Assembly: GCA_036567845.1 (NCBI GenBank)
Contig: DATCTT010000357.1
Coordinates: forward strand, 1-13,427
Reading direction: 5' to 3'
DNA: 13,427 bases
From: MWAR01 sp036567845
GTDB taxonomy: Bacteria; Muiribacteriota; Ozemobacteria; Ozemobacterales; Ozemobacteraceae
Part shown: positions 7,391-13,427 of the stretch, piece by piece
How positions within the stretch are numbered: position 1 is the first letter of the stretch
Layout of the letters: each line of letters starts with the position of its first letter
Notes under the pieces: model-generated
Seen by the model: the letters and a program-made list of their open reading frames with translations, nothing else
Databases searched by the model: none
What the model was told of the DNA's origin: nothing
Translations under genes and position numbers: made by a program

Positions 7391-7952
7391 ACTTTTTCCC
7401 CGCCTCGTCGATGCTCATCTTGATCAGTTCAGAGCTGGCCTTGCCATCCTCATAGGCTTCGCGGAACCGGGGATCCTTCTGGAGGGCCTCCATGCTTTTG
7501 AGCATCTGGTTCATCGCTTCCTTGCGGTGTGCAGCATCGTTCATGCGGTGGTAAATCATCGCCTTCAGGTAGTTGGTGCGCATGGTGACATTCGGATCCG
7601 CTGCATTCTCTGCCTGAAGCCGCTCCGCGACACGCAAAGCCCCCTCGTAGTTGCTTCCCCGCAGCATCCCCGAAACCCGCTCGAGCTCGGTGTTGATTTT
7701 CTCCTCGCGCAGGCGGGCCGTTTTCTCCGCCGCCGACTCAACAGCCGAGGATCGGCCGGGGGCCATCCTGCCCGCAGGCTGGCGGCTGGTATTTCGGGGC
7801 GCGGGGGCATCCGCAGATGCGCGTTCCTCCGCTGCCGGCTTGGGCGTGGACGTGCGGCAACCAGCCGTGCCCATGATGAGACACAGCCAGAGACATCCCA
7901 GGGCTGCCAGAGCCGGGAACGGCGTGGCAGCGAGTCGTGACGGAACGCGCAT
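7377..7952 (-). CDS. Small putative lipoprotein heading the pseudopilin operon
   Basis: The protein has 191 residues. The signal peptide has Arg2 and Arg6, a long hydrophobic stretch, and a lipobox TAGC with the lipidated Cys at 32 and Arg at +2. A Ser/Pro/Ala-rich linker (about 35-75) follows, then a helical region (about 80-185) in which the segment from about 100 to 170 looks like two to three degenerate TPR units. The frame stays open upstream to 8465, but that extension crosses the divergent promoter region and the cupin gene, and the ATG at 7952 gives a proper lipoprotein start. There is no clear Shine-Dalgarno; the predicted transcription start is only a few bases upstream. As the first gene of a K-I-J operon, a TPR-like lipoprotein could act as a pilotin or assembly factor (compare PilF/PilW); that role is inferred from position only. 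Confidence 0.75.
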   Translation of the reverse strand: MRVPSRLAATPFPALAALGCLWLCLIMGTAGCRTSTPKPAAEERASADAPAPRNTSRQPAGRMAPGRSSAVESAAEKTARLREEKINTELERVSGMLRGSNYEGALRVAERLQAENAADPNVTMRTNYLKAMIYHRMNDAAHRKEAMNQMLKSMEALQKDPRFREAYEDGKASSELIKMSIDEAGKKYGAN

Positions 7953-7962
7953 GTATCCATTG

Positions 7963-7991
7963 AATGTACCCCAAGAGCTCCGGGAAGTCAA
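7963..7991 (-). promoter_or_regulatory. Sigma70-type promoter of the pseudopilin operon
   Basis: Read on the minus strand, TTGACT (7991-7986) is followed after 17 bases by TACATT (7968-7963): 5 of 6 and 4 of 6 matches to consensus with ideal spacing. Transcription should start near 7956-7957, only about 3-5 bases before the ATG at 7952, leaving no room for a Shine-Dalgarno. Its -35 box lies 11 bases from the -35 box of the opposite promoter. Confidence 0.55.
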
Positions 7992-8007
7992 TGTAGCCAG
8001 CCTTGAC
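7987..8007. repeat. Inverted repeat formed by the two back-to-back -35 boxes
   Basis: GTCAA (7987-7991) and TTGAC (8003-8007) are inverted copies, 16 bases apart start to start. They are the cores of the two divergent -35 elements. The symmetry may be only the consequence of two promoters facing away from each other, but a regulator bound here would control both operons. Confidence 0.4.
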
Positions 8008-8032
8008 AAGGTCTCTCCCCTCTGGATATCAT
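8003..8032 (+). promoter_or_regulatory. Strong sigma70-type promoter of the cupin/pilBC operon, probably leaderless
   Basis: TTGACA (8003-8008) is a perfect -35 box, followed after 18 bases by TATCAT (8027-8032), 5 of 6 matches to TATAAT. The expected transcription start, 7-8 bases after the -10, falls at about 8039-8040, which is the A of the cupin ATG at 8040. The bases between the -10 and the ATG are pyrimidine-rich and carry no Shine-Dalgarno, consistent with a leaderless mRNA. Confidence 0.65.
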
Positions 8033-8039
8033 TCCCGCC

Positions 8040-8870
8040 ATGAATACGCTTTGCATGCTTCGGGCTCTTGCCCGCCCGTTCCGTCACACCACCGTCGCGC
8101 TTGCCGCCGCCGCCCTGCTCGTGACCGGCATTGTCATGCCCGCTTCCGCAAAGGACAAGAAGCAGGACGAGGCAAAGCAGCCCGAATCGCGGCGCTTCTT
8201 CTCGTTCGATGACGCCCCCTACTACACCTCGCCCGACAAGCGCATCGGCGTGAAGCTCCTCGTCGACTCGGCAAAAGTCGGCCCCACCCTCGCCGCGCTC
8301 CAGCATCTGACCATGCTGCCGACAGCACACATCAAGAGCCACCGACATGTGTACGTCACCGAAATCATCCATGTTCTCAAAGGCAGTCTGACGCTGCGCA
8401 TCGAGAAGGAAGTGAAGGTGATGGGGGCGAACGCAGTCGCCTACATTCCACCCCAGACCTTCCACGAGTATCTGAACGATTCAGGGGACGTCGTCGAGTT
8501 CCTCCAGTATTTCTCGCCCTCCGGGCCTGAGGAGGAATACCGGAACTGGGAACGTCCCGATGTCCCGAAGCCGGTGATCCAGTCAAAGACCGGCCCCGCC
8601 TCCCCGACCGAGATCGTCCGACCGTCGCTGCCGCCGATTCCCGGCAGCCCCCGCGTCCTTGTCGGCACGGTGCAGGAATCCGCGACCGAGCCCGCCGCGC
8701 CGGAATCGGCCATCGCAACTCTGGCGGCTCCCGTTCCCGTGACCGCAGAGCCGGCCCCCGCGAAGCCGGCGAAGATGGAGTTCAAGCTGAAGAACAAGAA
8801 ACGTACGGTCAGTCTCGAGACGCCGACGGCTACGGCGACCAAAGGGCTGTCGGTCGGCACCCCCCGGTAA
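8040..8870 (+). CDS. Exported cupin-domain protein
   Basis: The protein has 276 residues. A Sec signal peptide has Arg8, Arg12 and Arg15, a hydrophobic core, and a cleavage motif ASA|KD after residue 37. One cupin fold covers about residues 55-160. Motif 1 reads H101-x-H103-x4-E108-x6-G115. Motif 2 reads P-P-Q-T-F-H142-x3-N146. All four metal ligands (His, His, Glu, His) are present, so a metal-bound barrel in the periplasm or outside the cell is likely. Known small cupins include sugar-binding, dioxygenase, isomerase and sensor proteins, so the reaction cannot be named. The C-terminal 110 residues are Pro/Ala-rich and disordered, ending with a basic patch. It opens the operon that continues with TPR, pilB and pilC genes, an uncommon association. 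An in-frame ATG at 8055 is a possible second start. Confidence 0.8.
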   Translation: MNTLCMLRALARPFRHTTVALAAAALLVTGIVMPASAKDKKQDEAKQPESRRFFSFDDAPYYTSPDKRIGVKLLVDSAKVGPTLAALQHLTMLPTAHIKSHRHVYVTEIIHVLKGSLTLRIEKEVKVMGANAVAYIPPQTFHEYLNDSGDVVEFLQYFSPSGPEEEYRNWERPDVPKPVIQSKTGPASPTEIVRPSLPPIPGSPRVLVGTVQESATEPAAPESAIATLAAPVPVTAEPAPAKPAKMEFKLKNKKRTVSLETPTATATKGLSVGTPR

Positions 8871-8876
8871 CGCCTT

Positions 8877-9638
8877 GTGAGCTTCACCGACAAACCCCGT
8901 TCGTATTTCAGCCCCGGCCTTCTCGACGAATCGATCGAGGAAAACCGGAAAAAACTGGCCGCCGATCCTGGAAACCACCACCTCCGTCACGGGCTGGCCA
9001 ACGCGCTGATGCGGGCTGGCAAGGTCGAGGAAGCCCTCGCGGAGTACAAGACCTGTGTCGAGCAGAACCCTTCGCCGGAGTATCTCATGAACTACGGCAA
9101 GGCCCTGCTGAACGGGGGCCGGTATGAGGAAACCGTGACGGTTCTCCAGCGTGTCATCACCGCCGATCTGCGGTGGCCCGACGCGTATTTTCACTTGGCC
9201 CGCGCTTATCGCGGTCTCGGCGATCTGACGAAAGCGGATGAACTGCTCCGACAGGCCATCACGCTTCACCCCCGGTATCGGGAGGCGATCAATGAGCTGG
9301 CCCAGAATCTCGAGCAGGCCGGCCGCCACGAAGAGGCCCTGCGCGAGTACAAAAAAGTCATCGCCCTCTTCTTCGCCGAGTACCAGTTCGAGGACACCGA
9401 TGCCTACGATTACGAGCTGTCGGTGCTTTTTGACCGACCGGAGCTGGTCGAGGAGTCGATCCGGCAGCTGCGCCAGTTCGTCCAGAAGTATCCCGGCTAT
9501 GCCGACGGGTATTACAAGCTCGGCCAGGCCCTCGAGGCCAAGGGGCTGGCGAACGAGGCAATGCTCGCCTTCCGGCGGGCCCTCGAGATCAATCCCCGGT
9601 ATGAGAGCGCACGCCGGCGGTTCTGGAAGCGATCCTGA
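8877..9638 (+). CDS. Cytoplasmic TPR-repeat protein
   Basis: This is a 253-residue protein with no signal peptide or membrane segment. TPR units are visible at about residues 33-66, 67-100, 101-134, 135-165 and 208-241, with the usual pattern of small residues (for example HGLANALMRAGKVEEALAEY and GYYKLGQALEAKGLANEAM). The stretch at about 165-205 breaks the repeat. The frame is closed upstream by the cupin stop codon itself (TAA 8868-8870, same frame), and the GTG at 8877 is the first usable start, without a Shine-Dalgarno; translational coupling to the cupin gene is likely. TPR proteins are scaffolds for protein-protein contacts. Being cytoplasmic and just before the assembly ATPase, it could interact with PilB or PilC, but that is inferred from position. 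It lacks the lipoprotein signal of the pilotin PilF. Confidence 0.85.
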   Translation: MSFTDKPRSYFSPGLLDESIEENRKKLAADPGNHHLRHGLANALMRAGKVEEALAEYKTCVEQNPSPEYLMNYGKALLNGGRYEETVTVLQRVITADLRWPDAYFHLARAYRGLGDLTKADELLRQAITLHPRYREAINELAQNLEQAGRHEEALREYKKVIALFFAEYQFEDTDAYDYELSVLFDRPELVEESIRQLRQFVQKYPGYADGYYKLGQALEAKGLANEAMLAFRRALEINPRYESARRRFWKRS

Positions 9639-9644
9639 TCCCGA

Positions 9645-9674
9645 TTTGGATTTATAACGATATAATAATCGGAG
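9645..9674 (+). promoter_or_regulatory. AT-rich gap before pilB with Shine-Dalgarno and possible -10 elements
   Basis: The 42-base gap before pilB is the most AT-rich spot of this operon. It holds TATAAC (9653-9658) and TATAAT (9661-9666), both good -10 matches, but no fitting -35 box at 16-19 bases. GGAG (9671-9674), 6 bases before the ATG, is a convincing ribosome site. A start from the second -10 would cut into that site, so only the first is compatible. The ribosome site is well supported, an internal promoter only weakly. Confidence 0.35.
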
Positions 9675-9680
9675 AAATTC

Positions 9681-11429
9681 ATGCAGGCCAAGGCCCCGTC
9701 CGCGCCCCGCAAGCGTCTCGGCGACACGCTGGTCGAGGCCGGCCTGATCACCGCTGACCAGCTGAAAGAGGCCCTGCAGAAGCAGAAGTCGCTCGGCATC
9801 CGGCTCGGCAAGGTTCTGGTCCAGACGGGCATGGCCACCGAGGAGAGCATTGCTGTGACGCTCGCCCGGCAGATGAACATCCCCTTCCTCGACCTGAACA
9901 CGGTGACGATACGGCCCGAGGTGCTCACGACGATCCCCGAGGGGATCGTGCGCAGCCACACCCTGCTGCCGATTTCCCTCGAGGGTAACCGGCTCCAGGT
10001 CTCGATGCTCGACCCGCTCGACGTGTTCATCATCGACGAGATCAACTACCAGACGGGCTACGAAATCGACATCGGCATCAGCCCCGAGTCCCAGCTCGAG
10101 GCCGCGATCCGTCACTATTACGGCACCAGCGAGTCGCTCCAGGCGGCCGTCGACACCCTCGCAGCCGAACGGCGCGAGGAGGTGAAAAAGCTTGACGAGA
10201 GCTTCTTCACGACCTTCGACATCGGCGCGGGCGGCGAGGCCGCGGCCCCGATCATCAATCTCGTCAACACCGTCATTCAGCAGGCGATCGCCGACCGGGC
10301 CAGCGACATCCACATCGAGCCCGACGAAGAAGTGATCCGCGTCCGGTACCGTCTTGACGGGATCCTCAACGAGCTGATGAAGGCCCCGAAATCGATCCAG
10401 AGCGAGCTGATCTCGCGCCTGAAGCTGATGGCGCAGATGGACATCTCGGAGAAACGCCTTCCGCAGGACGGCCGCATCAAGGTGAAGGTGAAGGAGACCT
10501 CGATCGACCTGCGCGTCTCGGCGCTTCCCACCGTGTTCGGCGAGAAGATCGTCATCCGCATCCTCGACAAAAGCCGCATGCAGCTCACCCTCGATCAGGT
10601 CGGCTTCGACGAGGAGCTGCTGGCCCAGTTCAAGGCGATCTCCCTCTCCCCCAACGGCATCTTCCTGATGACCGGCCCAACCGGTTCGGGCAAGACCTCG
10701 ACGCTGTATGCCGCGATCAACTTCATCCGGAACGGCCAGATCAACATCACGACGGTCGAAGACCCCGTCGAATACCTGATCCCGAGCATCAACCAGGTCC
10801 AGGTGCGGCCCGACATCGGCCTGACCTTTGCGCGCACCCTGCGTTCGATCCTGCGCCAGGACCCGAACGTCATCCTCATCGGCGAGATCCGCGACTTCGA
10901 GACCGCCCAGATCGCGATCGAATCCGCCCTCACCGGCCACCTGGTCTTCTCGACCCTGCACACCAACGACGCGGCTTCGGCCGTGACCCGCCTCATCGAG
11001 ATGGGCGTCGAGCCGTATCTCGTGGCTTCGGCCGTCATTGGGGTCGGCGCGCAGCGGCTCGTGCGGCGCATCTGCCCCTCGTGCCGCGTCACCTCCCAGC
11101 CGGATGCCGCAGCGAAAGCCCTGTTCGAGGGAAGCGGCATGGAACCCGGCATCCTCTCCCGAGGAACGGGGTGCCTGACCTGTCGCCGCACCGGGTATGC
11201 CGGCCGCACAGCGATCCACGAGATCATGACCCTGAACGACGAGATCCACGCCCTGATCCTCGACTCGGCCCCGGCCCGCACGATCCGCAAGGCCGCCATC
11301 GCTGGCGGCATGCGCACGATGCGCGAGGACGGACTGCGCAAGGTGATTCGGGGTGTCACCACCGTCGACGAGGTGGTCCGCCTCACCCGGCGCGAAGAGG
11401 GCGAAGCGTCGCCCGCCCGGCCGCGATGA
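9681..11429 (+). CDS. pilB: Type IV pilus / type II secretion assembly ATPase, PilB/GspE family
   Basis: This is a full-length, 582-residue protein. Residues 10-150 are the N-terminal GspE/PilB (MshEN-type) domain, which joins the ATPase to the inner-membrane complex. The ATPase core carries SDIHIEPD (208-215), the Asp-box region with RYRLDG, Walker A GPTGSGKT (332-339, Lys338), Walker B ILIGEIRD (398-405, Glu402) and the His box TGHLVFSTLHTND (418-430). Two CxxC pairs (Cys465/468 and Cys498/501) form the zinc-binding knuckle typical of PilB/GspE and absent from retraction ATPases of the PilT type. The hexamer hydrolyses ATP to drive subunit addition through PilC. Start choice: ATG with GGAG 6 bases upstream. 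Its last codons overlap the pilC start by 4 bases. GspE is the alternative name if the machine is a secretion system; sequence alone does not separate them. Confidence 0.95.
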   Translation: MQAKAPSAPRKRLGDTLVEAGLITADQLKEALQKQKSLGIRLGKVLVQTGMATEESIAVTLARQMNIPFLDLNTVTIRPEVLTTIPEGIVRSHTLLPISLEGNRLQVSMLDPLDVFIIDEINYQTGYEIDIGISPESQLEAAIRHYYGTSESLQAAVDTLAAERREEVKKLDESFFTTFDIGAGGEAAAPIINLVNTVIQQAIADRASDIHIEPDEEVIRVRYRLDGILNELMKAPKSIQSELISRLKLMAQMDISEKRLPQDGRIKVKVKETSIDLRVSALPTVFGEKIVIRILDKSRMQLTLDQVGFDEELLAQFKAISLSPNGIFLMTGPTGSGKTSTLYAAINFIRNGQINITTVEDPVEYLIPSINQVQVRPDIGLTFARTLRSILRQDPNVILIGEIRDFETAQIAIESALTGHLVFSTLHTNDAASAVTRLIEMGVEPYLVASAVIGVGAQRLVRRICPSCRVTSQPDAAAKALFEGSGMEPGILSRGTGCLTCRRTGYAGRTAIHEIMTLNDEIHALILDSAPARTIRKAAIAGGMRTMREDGLRKVIRGVTTVDEVVRLTRREEGEASPARPR

Positions 11430-12646
11430 GCCGGCGCCGGTTCTCCTATCGGGCGCTCGACGCCCACGGCAAGCCGATGGACGGCGTGATGGAGGCCGAA
11501 TCCACGGAAGAAGTCGGCGTCTGGCTGGCCGACCGCCAGTATTACGTGCTCGAGATCTCCGAGGCCCCACTCGCAACCATCGCGGCCGCGGCGGAACGTA
11601 CGGCCCTGCACGTCTCGCAGGTCGAGATGAATTATTTCCTGATGCAGCTTTCGAGCCTGCTGAACGCCGGCTGTCCGCTGATCCAGAGCCTCCAGGCCCT
11701 TCACCGCCAGCTTCCCCCGGGCTCGCTCAGGACGTTGCTGCAGGACATCAAGGAAAAGATCGAGTCGGGAAAATCCTTTTCCGATGCGCTCAAGGGGCAC
11801 CCCGAGGTGTTCTCGACGCTGTTCGTCACGATGGTCGAGATGGGCGAGGTCGGCGGCATCCTCGACGAGGTGCTCGAACGATATGCCCAGATTCACGACT
11901 CGATGTACCGCATCCGATCGAAGGTCATCAAGGCGATGATCTATCCGGCGGTGCTGCTGGGCGTGACGCTGCTCGTGAGCTGGGCGCTGCTGGTCAAGGT
12001 ATTCCCCGTCTTCATCGAGCAGGTCGCGGCGCACGGCCAGGTGCTGCCCCTGCCGACCCGCATTGTCCTGTTCCTCTCGCATCTTCTCAGCGACAACTCC
12101 CTCCTGATTTTCGGGGGAACCGGCCTGCTCGTCTTCGCTTATCTGCGGATAAACCGCACCGAGTCCGGCGCGCGGTTCCTGAGCGCCCTGCTGCTGGGCC
12201 TCCCCATCCTGGGACCGCTGGCCCAGAAGTTCCAGCTCGCCCTGTTTTCGCGCACGCTCGGCACCCTGCTCAAATGCGGCGTGCCGATCCTGACTTCGCT
12301 TTCAGCAGTCGAGAAGGCGCTGACGAACGAGGTGTTCCGGCTTGCGCTGAGCGAGATCAAGGCGGGCGTCGCGCGCGGCGAATCCGTCTCGGCGGGCATG
12401 GGAAAGCGGCGCGACCTGTTTCCCGACAGCCTGATCCTGATGGCAGACGTTGGGGAGCGGGGCGGAAACATCGGCGCCATGCTCGAAAAGGCGGGCGTCA
12501 TCTACGAACGCGACCTGGAGTCGACGATCGAGGCGGCCGTCTCCCTGATCCAGCCGCTGCTGGTGGTTTTCCTCGCGCTGTTCGTCGTTCTCCTGACGAT
12601 GGCGATGTATCTGCCAATGTTTGACATCATCAAAATGGTGCGTTAG
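11426..12646 (+). CDS. pilC: Inner-membrane platform protein, PilC/GspF family
   Basis: The protein has 406 residues, the normal length. After a short cytoplasmic N-terminal segment (FSYRALDAHGK, typical of the family) there are two homologous GspF domains, about residues 66-195 and 270-400. Each has the signature MVEMGEVGGILDEVL (136-150) or its second copy MADVGERGGNIGAMLEKAG (339-357). Membrane segments lie at about 172-197, 226-242 and 374-400. PilC/GspF sits in the inner membrane and is rotated or moved by the ATPase to extract and add pilin subunits. The frame is open further upstream inside pilB, but the ATG at 11426 overlaps the pilB stop as ATGA, the classic coupled start, and gives the family N-terminus. 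Confidence 0.95.
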   Translation: MSRRRFSYRALDAHGKPMDGVMEAESTEEVGVWLADRQYYVLEISEAPLATIAAAAERTALHVSQVEMNYFLMQLSSLLNAGCPLIQSLQALHRQLPPGSLRTLLQDIKEKIESGKSFSDALKGHPEVFSTLFVTMVEMGEVGGILDEVLERYAQIHDSMYRIRSKVIKAMIYPAVLLGVTLLVSWALLVKVFPVFIEQVAAHGQVLPLPTRIVLFLSHLLSDNSLLIFGGTGLLVFAYLRINRTESGARFLSALLLGLPILGPLAQKFQLALFSRTLGTLLKCGVPILTSLSAVEKALTNEVFRLALSEIKAGVARGESVSAGMGKRRDLFPDSLILMADVGERGGNIGAMLEKAGVIYERDLESTIEAAVSLIQPLLVVFLALFVVLLTMAMYLPMFDIIKMVR

Positions 12647-12661
12647 ACTGGCCTTCGTGCG

Positions 12662-12689
12662 CAGGATACATGCCTGCCGACGCATCCTG
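12662..12689 (+). repeat. Inverted repeat just upstream of the pilin ribosome site
   Basis: CAGGAT (12662-12667) pairs perfectly with ATCCTG (12684-12689) across a 16-base loop. It lies in the 54-base gap between pilC and the pilin gene, and its 3' arm abuts the Shine-Dalgarno GGGAGG. It could set an mRNA end or modulate pilin translation. No T tract, so probably not a terminator. Confidence 0.35.
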
Positions 12690-12694
12690 GGAGG
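12689..12694 (+). promoter_or_regulatory. Shine-Dalgarno GGGAGG of the major pilin gene
   Basis: GGGAGG lies 6 bases before the ATG at 12701. It is the best-placed ribosome site in the operon, as expected for a highly translated filament subunit. Confidence 0.7.
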
Positions 12695-12700
12695 CTCTTC

Positions 12701-13216
12701 ATGACTCGGAACGGATTCACGCTCGTCGAACTGCTGATCGTCGTCCTCGTCATCGGCATTCTCGTTGCAATCGCCATTCCCCGCTATCAGAGCATCGCTT
12801 CTGTCGCCCGGGCCAAATCGTGCCTGTCGAACCAGAAAGCTATCGAAAGCCTGATCTCCCTGTGGGAGGCCAAGAATTTCGAGCTCGATTCCGGCAAGAA
12901 CCGGTATGCCTGGATCGACCGCTCCGGCGTGATGCGGTGGAAATACTCGAACGCCGTTCTCCAGCTGAACGATATCGCCAAAGACACGAAGCTGTTCATC
13001 TGCCCCGAGGCCGCGAACCGCTGGGGGTACACTTGGCCGGGCTCGAGCTACCGGTTTTATAACACCGACAATACCGGCCTCTGGATCATCGGTTCGACCG
13101 GGAACATGGGCGGCCGCGGTGTCGTCTGCGCCCTGCGCCTTGGGCCGCGCTGGATCGGCATGAATGGGCAGATGGGCCCCGACGGCTCGAAGGACAGCGC
13201 CCACCATTACTGGTAA
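12701..13216 (+). CDS. Type IV pilin / major pseudopilin (PilA/GspG-like)
   Basis: The protein has 171 residues. The leader MTRNG is followed by FTLVELLIVVLVIGILVAIA, the textbook prepilin peptidase site: Gly5|Phe6, Glu10 at +5. The N-terminal helix continues to about residue 60. The C-terminal globular domain contains three cysteines (41, 101 in FICPEA, 143 in GVVCAL), many Trp/Tyr/Gly residues and an HHYW end. The Cys in the helix followed by a CP motif recalls a pilin group with a conserved cysteine pair, but disulphide pairing is not predicted here. It is the only prepilin in the window with canonical Gly at -1 and the best ribosome site, and it follows pilB and pilC, so it is the best candidate for the main filament subunit. 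GspG and PilA remain both possible. Confidence 0.9.
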   Translation: MTRNGFTLVELLIVVLVIGILVAIAIPRYQSIASVARAKSCLSNQKAIESLISLWEAKNFELDSGKNRYAWIDRSGVMRWKYSNAVLQLNDIAKDTKLFICPEAANRWGYTWPGSSYRFYNTDNTGLWIIGSTGNMGGRGVVCALRLGPRWIGMNGQMGPDGSKDSAHHYW

Positions 13217-13217
13217 G

Positions 13218-13237
13218 CCGGCGCATCCGGTCGCCGG
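13218..13237 (+). repeat. GC-rich hairpin directly after the pilin stop codon
   Basis: CCGGCG (13218-13223) and CGCCGG (13232-13237) form a perfect 6-pair all-GC stem with an 8-base loop, beginning one base after the pilin stop. No T tract follows and the next pseudopilin gene starts 16 bases later, so it is more likely an mRNA stabiliser or partial attenuator than a full terminator. Confidence 0.45.
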
Positions 13238-13253
13238 GGAAAGGGCAGCCACG

Positions 13254-13427
13254 ATGCCGCACGGCCTTTCAGGGCGAAACGCGCGGGCAGCCTTCACCCT
13301 CATCGAGATGCTGATCGTCATCTTGACGCTCGGGATCCTGGCCGGCGCCGGAATCCGGTTTTACGCGTCCCTGACTCGCGACACCCGCATGAGAACCGCC
13401 ACCGATCATCTGAATGCCTTTCTCGCA
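13254..13427 (+). CDS. Pseudopilin, GspH/FimT-like, cut by the window end
   Basis: The first 58 residues are visible and the frame is open to the last base. The leader is 13 residues long with Arg8 and Arg11, followed by FTLIEMLIVILTLGILAGAG: cleavage Ala13|Phe14, Glu18 at +5. After the hydrophobic helix comes a polar helix (TRDTRMRTATDHLNAFLA), the usual layout of GspH and FimT-type minor pilins. Its place after the major pilin matches the G-H order of type II secretion operons. A purine-rich stretch (GGGGAAAGGG) lies upstream of the ATG, but at 8 bases or more it is a weak ribosome site. Like the I- and J-like proteins it has Ala, not Gly, at -1. The H label is inferred from order; the prepilin call is firm. 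Confidence 0.85.
   Translation, partial: MPHGLSGRNARAAFTLIEMLIVILTLGILAGAGIRFYASLTRDTRMRTATDHLNAFLA

Noticed and set aside
7953..8465. Extension of the small lipoprotein frame upstream of 7952
   Set aside because: It would run through the divergent promoters and across the cupin gene on the other strand. The ATG at 7952 gives a complete lipoprotein signal peptide.
11081..11425. Extension of the pilC frame into pilB
   Set aside because: This is only open frame inside pilB. The ATGA overlap at 11426 and the family N-terminus fix the start.
8583..11576. A 997-codon open frame on the minus strand
   Set aside because: It lies antisense to the cupin, TPR, pilB and pilC genes, all with clear domains. 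Long open antisense frames are a common effect of GC-rich third positions; the translation is low-complexity and rich in Arg, Asp and Gly with no motif.

Overview
The window is high-GC, gene-dense DNA from a bacterium that I infer to be diderm: there are two lipoproteins, a Sec-exported cupin protein, and a set of type IV pilus / type II secretion (T4P/T2SS) filament genes. The taxon cannot be fixed from the sequence. The divergent, oversized pseudopilins suggest a lineage remote from model Proteobacteria. No RNA genes, insertion sequences, CRISPR arrays or phage genes are seen, and no stretch over 300 bases lacks a gene.

Left block (1-3671, + strand): the 3' part of a divergent DnaB-family helicase. 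Its reading frame is already open at base 1 and begins in an Ala/Pro-rich linker, so the true N-terminus lies outside. It is followed by a large lipoprotein with helical, TPR-like repeats, probably starting at a GTG with a strong Shine-Dalgarno. An 81-base convergent gap with nested inverted repeats separates this block from the next.

Middle block (7952 down to 3753, - strand): four tightly overlapping genes. They are a small lipoprotein, an 845-residue GspK/PilX-like protein, a GspI-like pseudopilin and a GspJ-like pseudopilin.

Right block (8040 to window end, + strand): a secreted cupin protein, a cytoplasmic TPR protein, the assembly ATPase PilB/GspE, the inner-membrane platform protein PilC/GspF, a probable major pilin (GspG/PilA-like), and a second pseudopilin (GspH-like) cut by the window end.

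Read together, the middle and right blocks hold an apparent E-F-G-H plus K-I-J gene set of one filament machine, split into two divergent operons. They share an 87-base region with two back-to-back sigma70-type promoters. Both predicted transcription starts fall at or within a few bases of the start codon, so both operons may begin with leaderless or nearly leaderless mRNAs. The secretin, prepilin peptidase, PilM/N/O-type proteins and a retraction ATPase are not in the window.
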